This document shows positions 52,524 to 60,246 of a DNA stretch of 64,000 bases, piece by piece. Below the pieces are notes generated by a model. It was not told the origin of the DNA. It searched no databases and worked only from the letters and a program-made list of their open reading frames with translations. The stretch is from Gillisella vitis. GTDB taxonomy: Bacteria > Pseudomonadota > Alphaproteobacteria > Rhizobiales > Rhizobiaceae. Both the position numbers and the translations under genes were made by a program. Position 1 is the first letter of the stretch; every line of letters starts with the position of its first letter. The stretch spans positions 930,001 to 994,000 of the forward strand of contig NZ_LMVL02000001.1 in the NCBI RefSeq assembly GCF_001541345.2. Direction: 5' to 3'.

Positions 52524-53480
52524 ATGAGCGAAAAACCCTCTTCCACCCAGGCCTATGGCTTCATCCTGACACCGAATTTTGCGCTGATGTCCTTCTCATC
52601 GGCCACAGAGCCGCTACGCGCCGCCAATCTGTTGGCGCAGACGCGACTTTATGCCATCAAGCCGCTTTCCATCCGGGCCCAGCCTGTGCGCTGTTCGGCG
52701 GGCTTTGATATTCCCTGCGAAGACCTGGCCTCTGAAGGTGGGAACTGCCACACACTGTTTGTAGTGGCTGGCGGCAATCCGATAGACTGGAAAAGTACCA
52801 GCGACCTTCATGCGACTTTGCGCAAACTCTCCCGCCAAGGGGTTCGCATTGGTGGCATTTCCAGCGGGGCTTATGTGCTGGCGCAAGCGGGTCTTTTACA
52901 GGAACGAGATTTTACCATTCACTGGGAACACGCCCCCGCCCTTCGTGAAGCCTTCCCTGACCTTGCCCCACGTCAGGCCCGCTACGTGCTGGATGGAGAT
53001 CGGCTCACCTGCGGCGGCGGTGTTGCCCCGCTGGATATGATGCATGCCCTGATTGGCGAGCGGATGGGGCCGGAATTTGCCCGCCGGGTCAGTGATTGGT
53101 ATCTGCACACGGCGGTGACAGAAGCGAGCGCACCGCAGCGTGGCTCATCGGTGGAGCGCTTTGGCACCCATCACCCGGCTTTGGTGACGGCTTTGGAAAA
53201 AATGGAAGCCACGCTGGAAAACCCGCTGGATCGGCAAGCGATTGCGCGGCTGGTAGGAATCACACCCCGGCATCTGGATCGGTTGTTTGCCAGCCATATG
53301 GGGGCGAGCTTTCAAGATACCTACCGCCGTATGCGGCTTTCCCATGCCCGTAAACTGCTGGAGCAAAGCCCGCTGTCGCTGTCGGAAATTGCCTTTGCCA
53401 CGGGCTTTTCCAGCGCCTCGCATTTTTCACGCGCCTTCAAACAGCAGTTTGGCATTCAGCCAAAATCGGTTAGATCGTAA
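52524..53480 (+). CDS. glxA: GlxA-type regulator (DJ-1/PfpI domain plus AraC HTH)
   Basis: A 318-residue regulator. Residues 1-195 are a DJ-1/PfpI (GATase1-like) sensor domain ('YGFILTPNFALMSFSSATEPLRAAN', 'FVVAGGNP', 'GGISSGAYVLAQAGLL', where the usual nucleophile Cys of the elbow is Ser). Residues about 215-315 are the AraC double HTH ('LDRQAIARLVGITPRHLDRLFASHMGASFQDTYRRMRLSHARKLLEQSPLSLSEIAFATGFSSASHFSRAFKQQFG'). The architecture matches GbdR/SouR and rhizobial GlxA, which sense methylated amines or sarcosine. ATG 52524 follows AAAAGGAC. It is divergent from mgdA and precedes the XRE regulator and mgsABC, so it probably activates both arms. Confidence 0.85.
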   Translation: MSEKPSSTQAYGFILTPNFALMSFSSATEPLRAANLLAQTRLYAIKPLSIRAQPVRCSAGFDIPCEDLASEGGNCHTLFVVAGGNPIDWKSTSDLHATLRKLSRQGVRIGGISSGAYVLAQAGLLQERDFTIHWEHAPALREAFPDLAPRQARYVLDGDRLTCGGGVAPLDMMHALIGERMGPEFARRVSDWYLHTAVTEASAPQRGSSVERFGTHHPALVTALEKMEATLENPLDRQAIARLVGITPRHLDRLFASHMGASFQDTYRRMRLSHARKLLEQSPLSLSEIAFATGFSSASHFSRAFKQQFGIQPKSVRS

Positions 53481-53518
53481 GATCACGAACTGTTGTAGAC
53501 GCGGAGTAAGGGGCAGGC

Positions 53519-54178
53519 ATGGCCAAGAGTGAGACAAAGGCAGCAAAAGCGGCCAAGGCAATATTGGCGCAAGACCCCCATGCTGTGCGCGAACCACGGG
53601 CCAACAATCTGGAAATGGCCATTGGCCATGAGGTGCGCACTTTTCGCAAGAAACTGGGCATCACGGTTGCCGATCTGGCAACGGCCACGGGCATGTCGGT
53701 GGGCATGTTGTCCAAAATTGAAAATGGCAATATTTCCGCCTCGCTCGGAACGCTGCAATCACTCTCCAAAGCGCTCGGTGTGCCTATGACCGCCTTTTTC
53801 AAAGGCTATGAGGAGCCGCGCAGCGCAAGCTTTGTCAAAGCCGGTGAAGGCGTGCATCTGGAGCGGCGCGGCACCCGTGCGGGGCATCATTACAGCCTAC
53901 TGGGCCATATCGAAAACAACACCTCCGGCGTGGTGGTGGAGCCATATCTGATCACGCTTAACACCGAATCTGATGTGTTTCCCACCTTCCAGCACGAGGG
54001 CATGGAGTTTCTCTACATGCTGGAGGGCGAGGTGGTCTATCGCCATGGCGAGAGCCTCTACCGGATGCAGCCGGGAGACAGCCTGTTTTTTGATGCCGAT
54101 GCTCCGCACGGGCCGGAAGAACTGGTGACACTGCCTGCCCGCTATCTCTCCATCATTTCCTACCCGCATCAAAAATAA
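53519..54178 (+). CDS. XRE-family regulator with C-terminal cupin domain
   Basis: A 219-residue regulator with an N-terminal Cro/C1 HTH ('LEMAIGHEVRTFRKKLGITVADLATATGMSVGMLSKIENGNISASLGTLQSLSKALGVPMTAFF', residues about 35-98) and a C-terminal cupin ('SDVFPTFQHEGMEFLYMLEGEVVYRHGESLYRMQPGDSLFFDADAPHGPEEL'). Proteins of this build control amine and amino acid pathways such as puuR-like polyamine genes. It lies between glxA and mgsA on the same strand (38 nt after glxA). A TTGTC-CAAC-GACAA repeat (54239-54252) just upstream of mgsA is a possible operator for it. Confidence 0.85.
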   Translation: MAKSETKAAKAAKAILAQDPHAVREPRANNLEMAIGHEVRTFRKKLGITVADLATATGMSVGMLSKIENGNISASLGTLQSLSKALGVPMTAFFKGYEEPRSASFVKAGEGVHLERRGTRAGHHYSLLGHIENNTSGVVVEPYLITLNTESDVFPTFQHEGMEFLYMLEGEVVYRHGESLYRMQPGDSLFFDADAPHGPEELVTLPARYLSIISYPHQK

Positions 54179-54267
54179 TTGCCTTACAGGAAAATTTTAT
54201 TCTCTAGGATTGATTTTATCGCAGCCGCCTGTTAGCCATTGTCCAACGACAAATGGAGAGGCTGACC

Positions 54268-55173
54268 ATGTGCGGCATTGTTGGATTGTTCCTGAAAGAC
54301 AAGAGCCTTGAACCTCAGCTGGGAGCCATGCTCTCGGATATGCTGATTACTATGACTGATCGCGGCCCGGATTCTGCGGGCATTGCGATTTATGGCGCGG
54401 GGGAAAAGGGTAAGGCGAAAATCACCATTCAATCGCCGGAGCCTTCGGTGGACTTTGCAGGTCTGGATGCTGATCTCACCAAGGTTGGTATTCCGGCACA
54501 AGTGACGGTGAAAAGCACCCATGCGGTGATTGATATTGATGCTGCAAAGCTTGGCGACATTCGCGGTATCTTAAGCGAAATTCGACCTAATGTCCGCATC
54601 ATGGGCTCTGGCGAAAGCGTTGAGATTTTCAAGGAAATTGGCCTTCCGAAAGATGTTGTGGCGCGTTTTGATGTGCGCGCCATGGGCGGCAGCCATGGCA
54701 TTGGCCATACCCGTATGGCAACGGAAAGTGCGGTGACAACGTTGGGTGCACATCCGTTTTCCACGGGGGCCGATCAGTGCCTTGTGCACAATGGCTCGCT
54801 CTCCAACCACAATAATTTGCGCCGCGAATTGATCCGCGAAGGCATCAAATTTGAAACCCAGAACGACTCCGAAGTTGCCGCCGCTTACCTCACCGCCGAA
54901 ATGGCTAAGGGCAAGGACCTTGGGCAGGCGCTGACGGGTGCGCTGGATGATCTCGATGGCTTTTTCACCTTCGTGGTTGGCACCAAATCCGGCTTTGGAG
55001 TGGTACGCGACCCCATTGCCTGCAAGCCCGCAGTAATGGCCGAGACTGACCAATATGTCGCTTTTGGCTCTGAATATCGCGCACTGGTCAACCTGCCGGG
55101 CATCGACGCCGCCCGCATCTGGGAGCCGGAGCCTGCCACCGTTTACTTCTGGGACCACGAGAAAGCAGCCTGA
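54268..55173 (+). CDS. mgsA: N-methylglutamate synthase subunit A (class II glutamine amidotransferase; GlxB)
   Basis: A 301-residue Ntn-type amidotransferase domain. Starting at ATG 54268 gives M-C-GIVGLF, placing the catalytic Cys directly after the initiator Met, as required after Met removal; GGAGAGG lies upstream. 'MTDRGPDSAGIAIYG', 'SHGIGHTRMATESAVTTLGAHPF' and 'CLVHNGSLSNHNNLR' are the glutamine-site motifs. In the pathway, MgsABC transfers methylamine from gamma-glutamylmethylamide to 2-oxoglutarate-derived glutamate carbon, forming N-methylglutamate. Rhizobial annotations call it GlxB, a GltB-type amidotransferase. Confidence 0.8.
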   Translation: MCGIVGLFLKDKSLEPQLGAMLSDMLITMTDRGPDSAGIAIYGAGEKGKAKITIQSPEPSVDFAGLDADLTKVGIPAQVTVKSTHAVIDIDAAKLGDIRGILSEIRPNVRIMGSGESVEIFKEIGLPKDVVARFDVRAMGGSHGIGHTRMATESAVTTLGAHPFSTGADQCLVHNGSLSNHNNLRRELIREGIKFETQNDSEVAAAYLTAEMAKGKDLGQALTGALDDLDGFFTFVVGTKSGFGVVRDPIACKPAVMAETDQYVAFGSEYRALVNLPGIDAARIWEPEPATVYFWDHEKAA

Positions 55174-55312
55174 GAGTCTGTCCCATAATCGCCGCTGGCG
55201 GGCTGCAAATGGCAATTTCTGCGCTTCCGGTGCTCACGTACTTGAGTACGCTCCGCTCCGGTTCTCGAAATCACCATTTTCGCCACGCCATCGGCAATTC
55301 TTGAACAGACTC
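55174..55312. repeat. 139-bp dispersed Rhizobiaceae intergenic palindromic element
   Basis: The element is bounded by GAGTCTGT (55174-55181) and ACAGACTC (55305-55312), with an internal palindromic core around GTGCTCACGTACTTGAGTAC (55232-55251) and AATGGCAATTTC/GAAATCACCATT partial arms. I recall closely similar blocks scattered in Rhizobium/Agrobacterium intergenic DNA. It is inserted right after the mgsA stop, between two genes that should be one operon. The composition and lack of coding frame fit a non-autonomous repeat. Confidence 0.75.
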
Positions 55313-55330
55313 CAGCTTGAGGGATTTATA

Positions 55331-56017
55331 ATGCCAACCTTTGATCTTTCCCAAACCCCGCTGCGTGAGCTGAACAGTGCTTTGCATGCCGTGACATCTG
55401 GGGCCAATGACACCAATTTTGAAATCATCAATCCACGCGGCCACCACGCCGTGGCGGTTGGTATTGATAGCCCCGTTACCGTCGAGGTGAAGGGCTCGGT
55501 GGGCTATTATTGCGCGGGCATGAACGATGGTGGCACCGTCACCGTGCGTGGCTCTGCCGGTCCGGGTGTGGCTGAAAACATGATGTCCGGCACCGTGATT
55601 ATTGAAGGCGATGCCAGCCAATATGCCGGGGCCACGGGTCAAGGCGGGTTGCTGGTGATCAAAGGCAATGCCGCCTCGCGCTGCGGTATTTCCATGAAGG
55701 GTATTGATATTGTCGTGCAGGGTAATATCGGCCACATGTCCGCTTTTATGGGCCAATCTGGCCATCTGGTGGTGCTGGGCGATGCCGGTGAAGCGCTGGG
55801 GGATTCACTTTACGAGGCCAAGCTGTTTGTGCGCGGCACGGTGAAAAGCCTTGGGGCCGATTGCATCGAAAAACAGATGAAGCCCAAGCATCTGGAAAAG
55901 CTCGCGGAGCTTCTGACCAAGGCCGGAATCACCGATGTGAAGCCGGAAGAGTTCAAGCGCTACGGCTCTGCCCGCAAGCTTTACAATTTCAACATTGACA
56001 ACGCAGACGCCTACTAA
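55331..56017 (+). CDS. mgsB: N-methylglutamate synthase subunit B (GXGXG domain; GlxC)
   Basis: A 228-residue beta-helix protein like the C-terminal domain of glutamate synthase alpha. The repeated turns 'GSVGYYCAGMNDGGTVTVRGSAGPGVAENMMSGTVIIEGDASQYAGATGQGGLLVIKGNAASRCGISMKGIDIVVQGNIG' display the GXXGXXXG ladder. It serves as structural or channel subunit of MgsABC. ATG 55331 follows GAGGGATTTATA; an in-frame extension back into mgsA (to 55055) is not family-like. Only 18 nt separate the start from the upstream repeat element. Confidence 0.82.
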   Translation: MPTFDLSQTPLRELNSALHAVTSGANDTNFEIINPRGHHAVAVGIDSPVTVEVKGSVGYYCAGMNDGGTVTVRGSAGPGVAENMMSGTVIIEGDASQYAGATGQGGLLVIKGNAASRCGISMKGIDIVVQGNIGHMSAFMGQSGHLVVLGDAGEALGDSLYEAKLFVRGTVKSLGADCIEKQMKPKHLEKLAELLTKAGITDVKPEEFKRYGSARKLYNFNIDNADAY

Positions 56018-56036
56018 GGCAAGGGGTAGAAGACCT

Positions 56037-57365
56037 ATGAGCTACCATAATCCCAATACCCCGCCGCGCAAATCCGCGACCTTTGATGATTATACGCTGG
56101 CGGAAATCCGCCGCGCTGCCGCCACTGGCATTTATGATATTCGTGGTGCTGGCACCAAGCGCAAGGTGCCGCATTTTGACGATCTGCTGTTTCTCGGGGC
56201 CTCGATTTCGCGCTATCCGCTGGAAGGTTATCGCGAGAAATGCGACACATCGGTGGTGCTGGGCACGCGCTTTGCCAAAAAGCCGATCTATCTGAAAACG
56301 CCGATTACCATTGCAGGCATGAGCTTTGGTGCGCTATCGGGCAATGCCAAGGAAGCCCTTGGCCGTGGTGCGACGATTGCCGGAACCTCCACCACCACCG
56401 GCGACGGCGGCATGACCGATGAAGAGCGCGGCCATAGCCAAACATTGGTCTATCAATATCTTCCATCGCGCTACGGCATGAACCCGAAGGATTTGCGCCG
56501 CGCCGATGCCATTGAAGTGGTGGTTGGCCAAGGCGCCAAGCCCGGCGGCGGCGGCATGTTGCTGGGCCAGAAGATTTCTGATCGCGTGGCCAATATGCGT
56601 AACCTGCCCAAGGGCATTGATCAGCGCTCGGCCTGCCGCCATCCTGACTGGACGGGGCCGGATGATCTGGAAATCAAAATTCTGGAACTGCGCGAAATCA
56701 CCAATTGGGAAAAGCCGATCTACATCAAGGTTGGCGGTGCCCGCCCCTATTATGACACCGCGCTGGCGGTGAAAGCCGGGGCAGATGTGGTGGTGCTGGA
56801 CGGCATGCAAGGCGGCACGGCGGCGACGCAGGATGTGTTTATTGAAAATGTCGGCATGCCGACGCTGGCCTGTATTCGCCCTGCCGTTCAGGCGCTGCAA
56901 GACCTTGGCATGCATCGCAAAGTGCAGCTGATTATCTCTGGCGGCATTCGCTCTGGTGCGGATGTGGCGAAAGCCTTGGCGCTGGGTGCCGATGCGGTGG
57001 CAATTGGCACCGCATCACTGGTGGCGATTGGCGATAACGACCCGAAGTGGGAAGAGGAATATCAGAAACTCGGCACCACCGCAGGGGCTTATGATGACTG
57101 GCATGAAGGCAAAGACCCGGCAGGCATTACCACGCAAGACCCCGAGTTGATGAAGCGGCTTGACCCGGTGCTGGCTGGTCGTCGTCTGGCTAATTACCTC
57201 AAGGTCATGACGCTGGAAGCCCAGACCATTGCCCGTGCCTGTGGCCATAACCGTCTGCACAATCTGGAGCCCGAAGATCTGGTGGCTCTGACCATGGAAG
57301 CCGCCGCCATGGCACAAGTGCCGCTGGCTGGCACCAACTGGTATCCCGGCAAAGCCGGATTTTAA
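56037..57365 (+). CDS. mgsC: N-methylglutamate synthase subunit C (FMN-binding GltB-like; GlxD)
   Basis: A 442-residue FMN-barrel protein corresponding to the central synthase domain of glutamate synthase. 'ITIAGMSFGALSGNAKEALGRGATIAGTSTTTGDGGM', 'YGMNPKDLRRADAIEVVVGQGAKPGGGGMLLGQKIS', 'YIKVGGARPYYDTALAVKAGADVVVLDGMQGGTAATQ' and 'LIISGGIRSGADVAKALALGADAVAIGTASL' give the FMN and 2-oxoglutarate sites. It performs the reductive half-reaction forming N-methylglutamate. ATG 56037 gives the normal length and lies 19 nt after mgsB. Confidence 0.82.
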   Translation: MSYHNPNTPPRKSATFDDYTLAEIRRAAATGIYDIRGAGTKRKVPHFDDLLFLGASISRYPLEGYREKCDTSVVLGTRFAKKPIYLKTPITIAGMSFGALSGNAKEALGRGATIAGTSTTTGDGGMTDEERGHSQTLVYQYLPSRYGMNPKDLRRADAIEVVVGQGAKPGGGGMLLGQKISDRVANMRNLPKGIDQRSACRHPDWTGPDDLEIKILELREITNWEKPIYIKVGGARPYYDTALAVKAGADVVVLDGMQGGTAATQDVFIENVGMPTLACIRPAVQALQDLGMHRKVQLIISGGIRSGADVAKALALGADAVAIGTASLVAIGDNDPKWEEEYQKLGTTAGAYDDWHEGKDPAGITTQDPELMKRLDPVLAGRRLANYLKVMTLEAQTIARACGHNRLHNLEPEDLVALTMEAAAMAQVPLAGTNWYPGKAGF

Positions 57366-57448
57366 GTCTCAATGGCTGCACTCTTCTCCCAGGATTGCAG
57401 CCATTTCCTTTCAACATGTGTCTCAATCCATAAAAACAGGGGAACGAC

Positions 57449-58756
57449 GTGACACAGGACCTCGCACAATTCGCAGCCGAACGCGGCATTAAATATTTCA
57501 TGATTAGCTACACCGACCTGTTTGGCGCGCAACGTGCCAAGCTGGTGCCAGCCCAAGCCATTGCCGATATGCAAAAGGACGGCGCAGGCTTTGCAGGCTT
57601 TGCCACTTGGCTGGACCTCACCCCCGCCCATCCCGATCTGTTTGCAGTGCCAGACGCCTCTTCCGTGATCCAACTGCCTTGGAAAAAGGACGTGGCATGG
57701 GTTGCCGCCGATTGCGTCATGGACGACAAGCCAGTGTTGCAAGCGCCGCGCGTGATGCTGAAAAAGCTGGTGGACGAAGCAGCCTCTATGGGCCTTCGGG
57801 TCAAGACTGGTGTTGAGCCTGAATTCTTCCTGATCTCTGCCGACGGCAAGACGATTTCCGATGAATTCGACACGGCTGAAAAGCCTTGCTATGACCAACA
57901 GGCCTTGATGCGCCGTTATGATGTGATTGCCGAAATCTGCGATCACATGTTGGAGCTGGGCTGGAAGCCGTACCAGAACGACCATGAAGACGCCAATGGC
58001 CAGTTCGAGATGAACTGGGAATATGATGACGCGCTGAAAACCGCCGACAAGCATTCCTTCTTCAAATTCATGGTCAAATCGGTGGCTGAAAAGCATGGTC
58101 TGCGTGCTACCTTCATGCCCAAGCCGTTCAAGGGCCTCACGGGCAATGGCTGCCACGCCCATATCTCGGTGTGGGATAATGACGGCAAGGTCAATGCTTT
58201 TGCCGATAAGGCCATGCCGTTTGGCCTGTCTGCCAAGGGTAAAACCTTCCTCGGCGGCATCATGAAACATGCCTCAGCCTTGGCTGCTGTGACCAACCCC
58301 ACGGTCAATTCCTACAAGCGTATCAATGCACCACGCACAGTCTCCGGTGCCACATGGGCCCCCAACACCGTGACATGGACCGGCAATAACCGCACCCATA
58401 TGGTGCGTGTTCCGGGCCCGGGTCGGTTTGAACTGCGCCTGCCCGATGGTGCGGTGAACCCGTATCTCTTGCAGGCCATCATCATTGCCGCTGGCCTGTC
58501 TGGCCTCAAAACCAATGCTGATCCCGGCCCGCATTACGACATCGATATGTATCGCGAAGGCCATACGGTGACGGATGCCCCGAAACTGCCGCTGAACCTT
58601 CTGGATGCTTTGCGCGCCTATGAAGCCGATACCGAGTTGCAACAGGCATTGGGAACAGAGTTCTCATCAGCCTATCTCAAGCTCAAGCATGGGGAGTGGA
58701 CAAGCTATTGCTCGCAGTTCACCCCATGGGAGCATCAGACAACACTGGATATTTGA
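57449..58756 (+). CDS. gmaS: Gamma-glutamylmethylamide synthetase (GlnT/GSIII-like)
   Basis: A 435-residue glutamine-synthetase family enzyme that ligates methylamine to glutamate with ATP. It begins 'LAQFAAERGIKYFMISYTDLFGAQRAKLVPAQAIADMQ' and contains 'GVEPEFFLI' and 'QNDHEDANGQFEMNW' (metal Glu residues), 'FMPKPFKGLTGNGCHAHISVW' (His of the ATP/metal site) and 'NSYKRINAPRTVSGATWAPNTVTWTGNNRTHMVRVPGPGRFELRLPDGAVNPYL'. This agrees closely with remembered GmaS proteins and with rhizobial GlnT, which share this family. The mgsABC genes directly upstream make GmaS the better name. A short hairpin terminator follows. Confidence 0.78.
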   Translation: MTQDLAQFAAERGIKYFMISYTDLFGAQRAKLVPAQAIADMQKDGAGFAGFATWLDLTPAHPDLFAVPDASSVIQLPWKKDVAWVAADCVMDDKPVLQAPRVMLKKLVDEAASMGLRVKTGVEPEFFLISADGKTISDEFDTAEKPCYDQQALMRRYDVIAEICDHMLELGWKPYQNDHEDANGQFEMNWEYDDALKTADKHSFFKFMVKSVAEKHGLRATFMPKPFKGLTGNGCHAHISVWDNDGKVNAFADKAMPFGLSAKGKTFLGGIMKHASALAAVTNPTVNSYKRINAPRTVSGATWAPNTVTWTGNNRTHMVRVPGPGRFELRLPDGAVNPYLLQAIIIAAGLSGLKTNADPGPHYDIDMYREGHTVTDAPKLPLNLLDALRAYEADTELQQALGTEFSSAYLKLKHGEWTSYCSQFTPWEHQTTLDI

Positions 58757-58770
58757 CCGGATGTGAGGCA

Positions 58771-58795
58771 GGGGGCAGTGTCGCCCCCGGCTTTT
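58771..58795. terminator. Short GC-rich terminator between gmaS and the MHS transporter
   Basis: GGGGGC (58771-58776) / GCCCCC (58783-58788) with a 6-nt loop, followed by GGCTTTT, between convergent genes 15 nt after the gmaS stop. Confidence 0.65.
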
Positions 58796-58798
58796 GGA

Positions 58799-60145
58799 TT
58801 AAAGCGTCGCTGTTGTCTGGCGGCTGGTCAGTTCCTCTATCCCGGCCTTCGCCTCGATCCCATCGCCTTTGAGCGTCAGATAGACGCCAAGCACAAAGGC
58901 GAGGGCGGCGATGAACAGCAGATAATAGGCATGCGCCATCGGGTTTATCGGCAGCAGGCTGGCCACCGCAATCGGCGTCAATCCGCCGAAAATCGCGTAG
59001 GAGACATTGTAGGAAAACGACAGGCCGGTGAAGCGCACAGGTGCGGGAAAGGCGCGCACCATCACGTAAGGCACGGCCCCGACGATGCCCACGGAAAGGC
59101 CCATCACGGCATAGAGCACAAACAGGACCGGAACCGAAACGCTTGCATAGGTGTAGAAAGCAAAGGTAGCTGCGGCTAAAAATACGCTCCCAACCATTAA
59201 AAACCGCCCGGAGCCGAATTTATCGACAATCGCGCCGGATGCCGCGGTGCTGAAAATCAGGAACAATGTGCCGAAACTGGTGGCGGACAGGGCGATCTGG
59301 GCGCTGTAACCATAGAGTTTTTGCAGGAGCGTCGCCGTCATCAGCGTGGTGACGACGAGGCAGGCGGCGAGCACCCACGTCAAGGCCATGGAAATGATGA
59401 CGGCAGCCGGATAATCGCGTAGCACGGTTTTCAGCGGCAGTTCCATCACCACCGTCCGCGCCTGACGCATCTCGGCAAAAACAGGGGTTTCCTGAAGCCA
59501 GCGCCGCAGGTAGACGGCAACCAGGCCGAAGAAGCCACCGAGGAAGAAGGGGATGCGCCAGGCATAGGCGGCGACATCCTCCGGCGTGAACATAGAATTG
59601 ATGACGGTTGCGATCAACGAACCCAGCAGAATGCCGAGCGTCAGGCCAGAGCAGAGAAAACCGCAGGCAAAGCCGACCCGGCGAAACGGCACATGTTCCG
59701 ACACGAAGGTCCAGGCTCCCGGCACTTCTCCGCCGATGGCAACGCCCTGCAACAGCCGCATGACGATCAGCAGCACGGGTGCGGCAATGCCGATGGTGGC
59801 ATAGGTCGGCATGGCCGCCATGCCGAGGGTGGAGAGCGCCATCAGCAGAATGGAGAAGGCAAAGACTTTTTTGCGGCCAAACACATCACCGAAATGGGCC
59901 AGGATTAACCCGCCCAGAGGCCGGACCAGATAGCCAGCGGCAAAAATCCCGAAGGTTTGGATCGTCACCAGCCAGTCTGGCATGTTTGCAGGGAAAAACA
60001 GCTTGCCGATCACGCCCGCAAAAAACACGAAGATGATGAAATCGTAGAATTCCAAGGCTCCGCCCAGGGCTGAAAGCCCGAGTGTGCGAAAATCTGCGCG
60101 GGTAAGCTGACGGGGAGGCGATGCCGGAGTGCTGATGGGGGACAT
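58799..60145 (-). CDS. MFS transporter, metabolite:H+ symporter (MHS) family
   Basis: A 448-residue inner-membrane symporter with about twelve helices. It has the MHS pattern: 'SALGGALEFYDFIIFVFFAGVIGKLFFP', the loop 2-3 motif 'GGLILAHFGDVFGRKKVF', 'RLLQGVAIGGEVPGAWTFVSEHVP' and 'WRIPFFLGGFFGLVAVYLRRWLQETPVF'. Relatives carry small carboxylates or compatible solutes (alpha-ketoglutarate, citrate, proline/betaine, shikimate). The next gene downstream on the same strand encodes L-lactate dehydrogenase, so a hydroxycarboxylate such as lactate is plausible but unproven. AAGGCAGGA precedes the start. Confidence 0.85.
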   Translation of the reverse strand: MSPISTPASPPRQLTRADFRTLGLSALGGALEFYDFIIFVFFAGVIGKLFFPANMPDWLVTIQTFGIFAAGYLVRPLGGLILAHFGDVFGRKKVFAFSILLMALSTLGMAAMPTYATIGIAAPVLLIVMRLLQGVAIGGEVPGAWTFVSEHVPFRRVGFACGFLCSGLTLGILLGSLIATVINSMFTPEDVAAYAWRIPFFLGGFFGLVAVYLRRWLQETPVFAEMRQARTVVMELPLKTVLRDYPAAVIISMALTWVLAACLVVTTLMTATLLQKLYGYSAQIALSATSFGTLFLIFSTAASGAIVDKFGSGRFLMVGSVFLAAATFAFYTYASVSVPVLFVLYAVMGLSVGIVGAVPYVMVRAFPAPVRFTGLSFSYNVSYAIFGGLTPIAVASLLPINPMAHAYYLLFIAALAFVLGVYLTLKGDGIEAKAGIEELTSRQTTATL

Positions 60146-60246
60146 GATCCTGCCTTGCGATAAAACCTATTCGGTTTGGTCGCCGATTATGCACCGGATT
60201 TCAAGGTGCAGAAAAGGATTTACCCGGTAAGGGTGAGAGAATTGGT

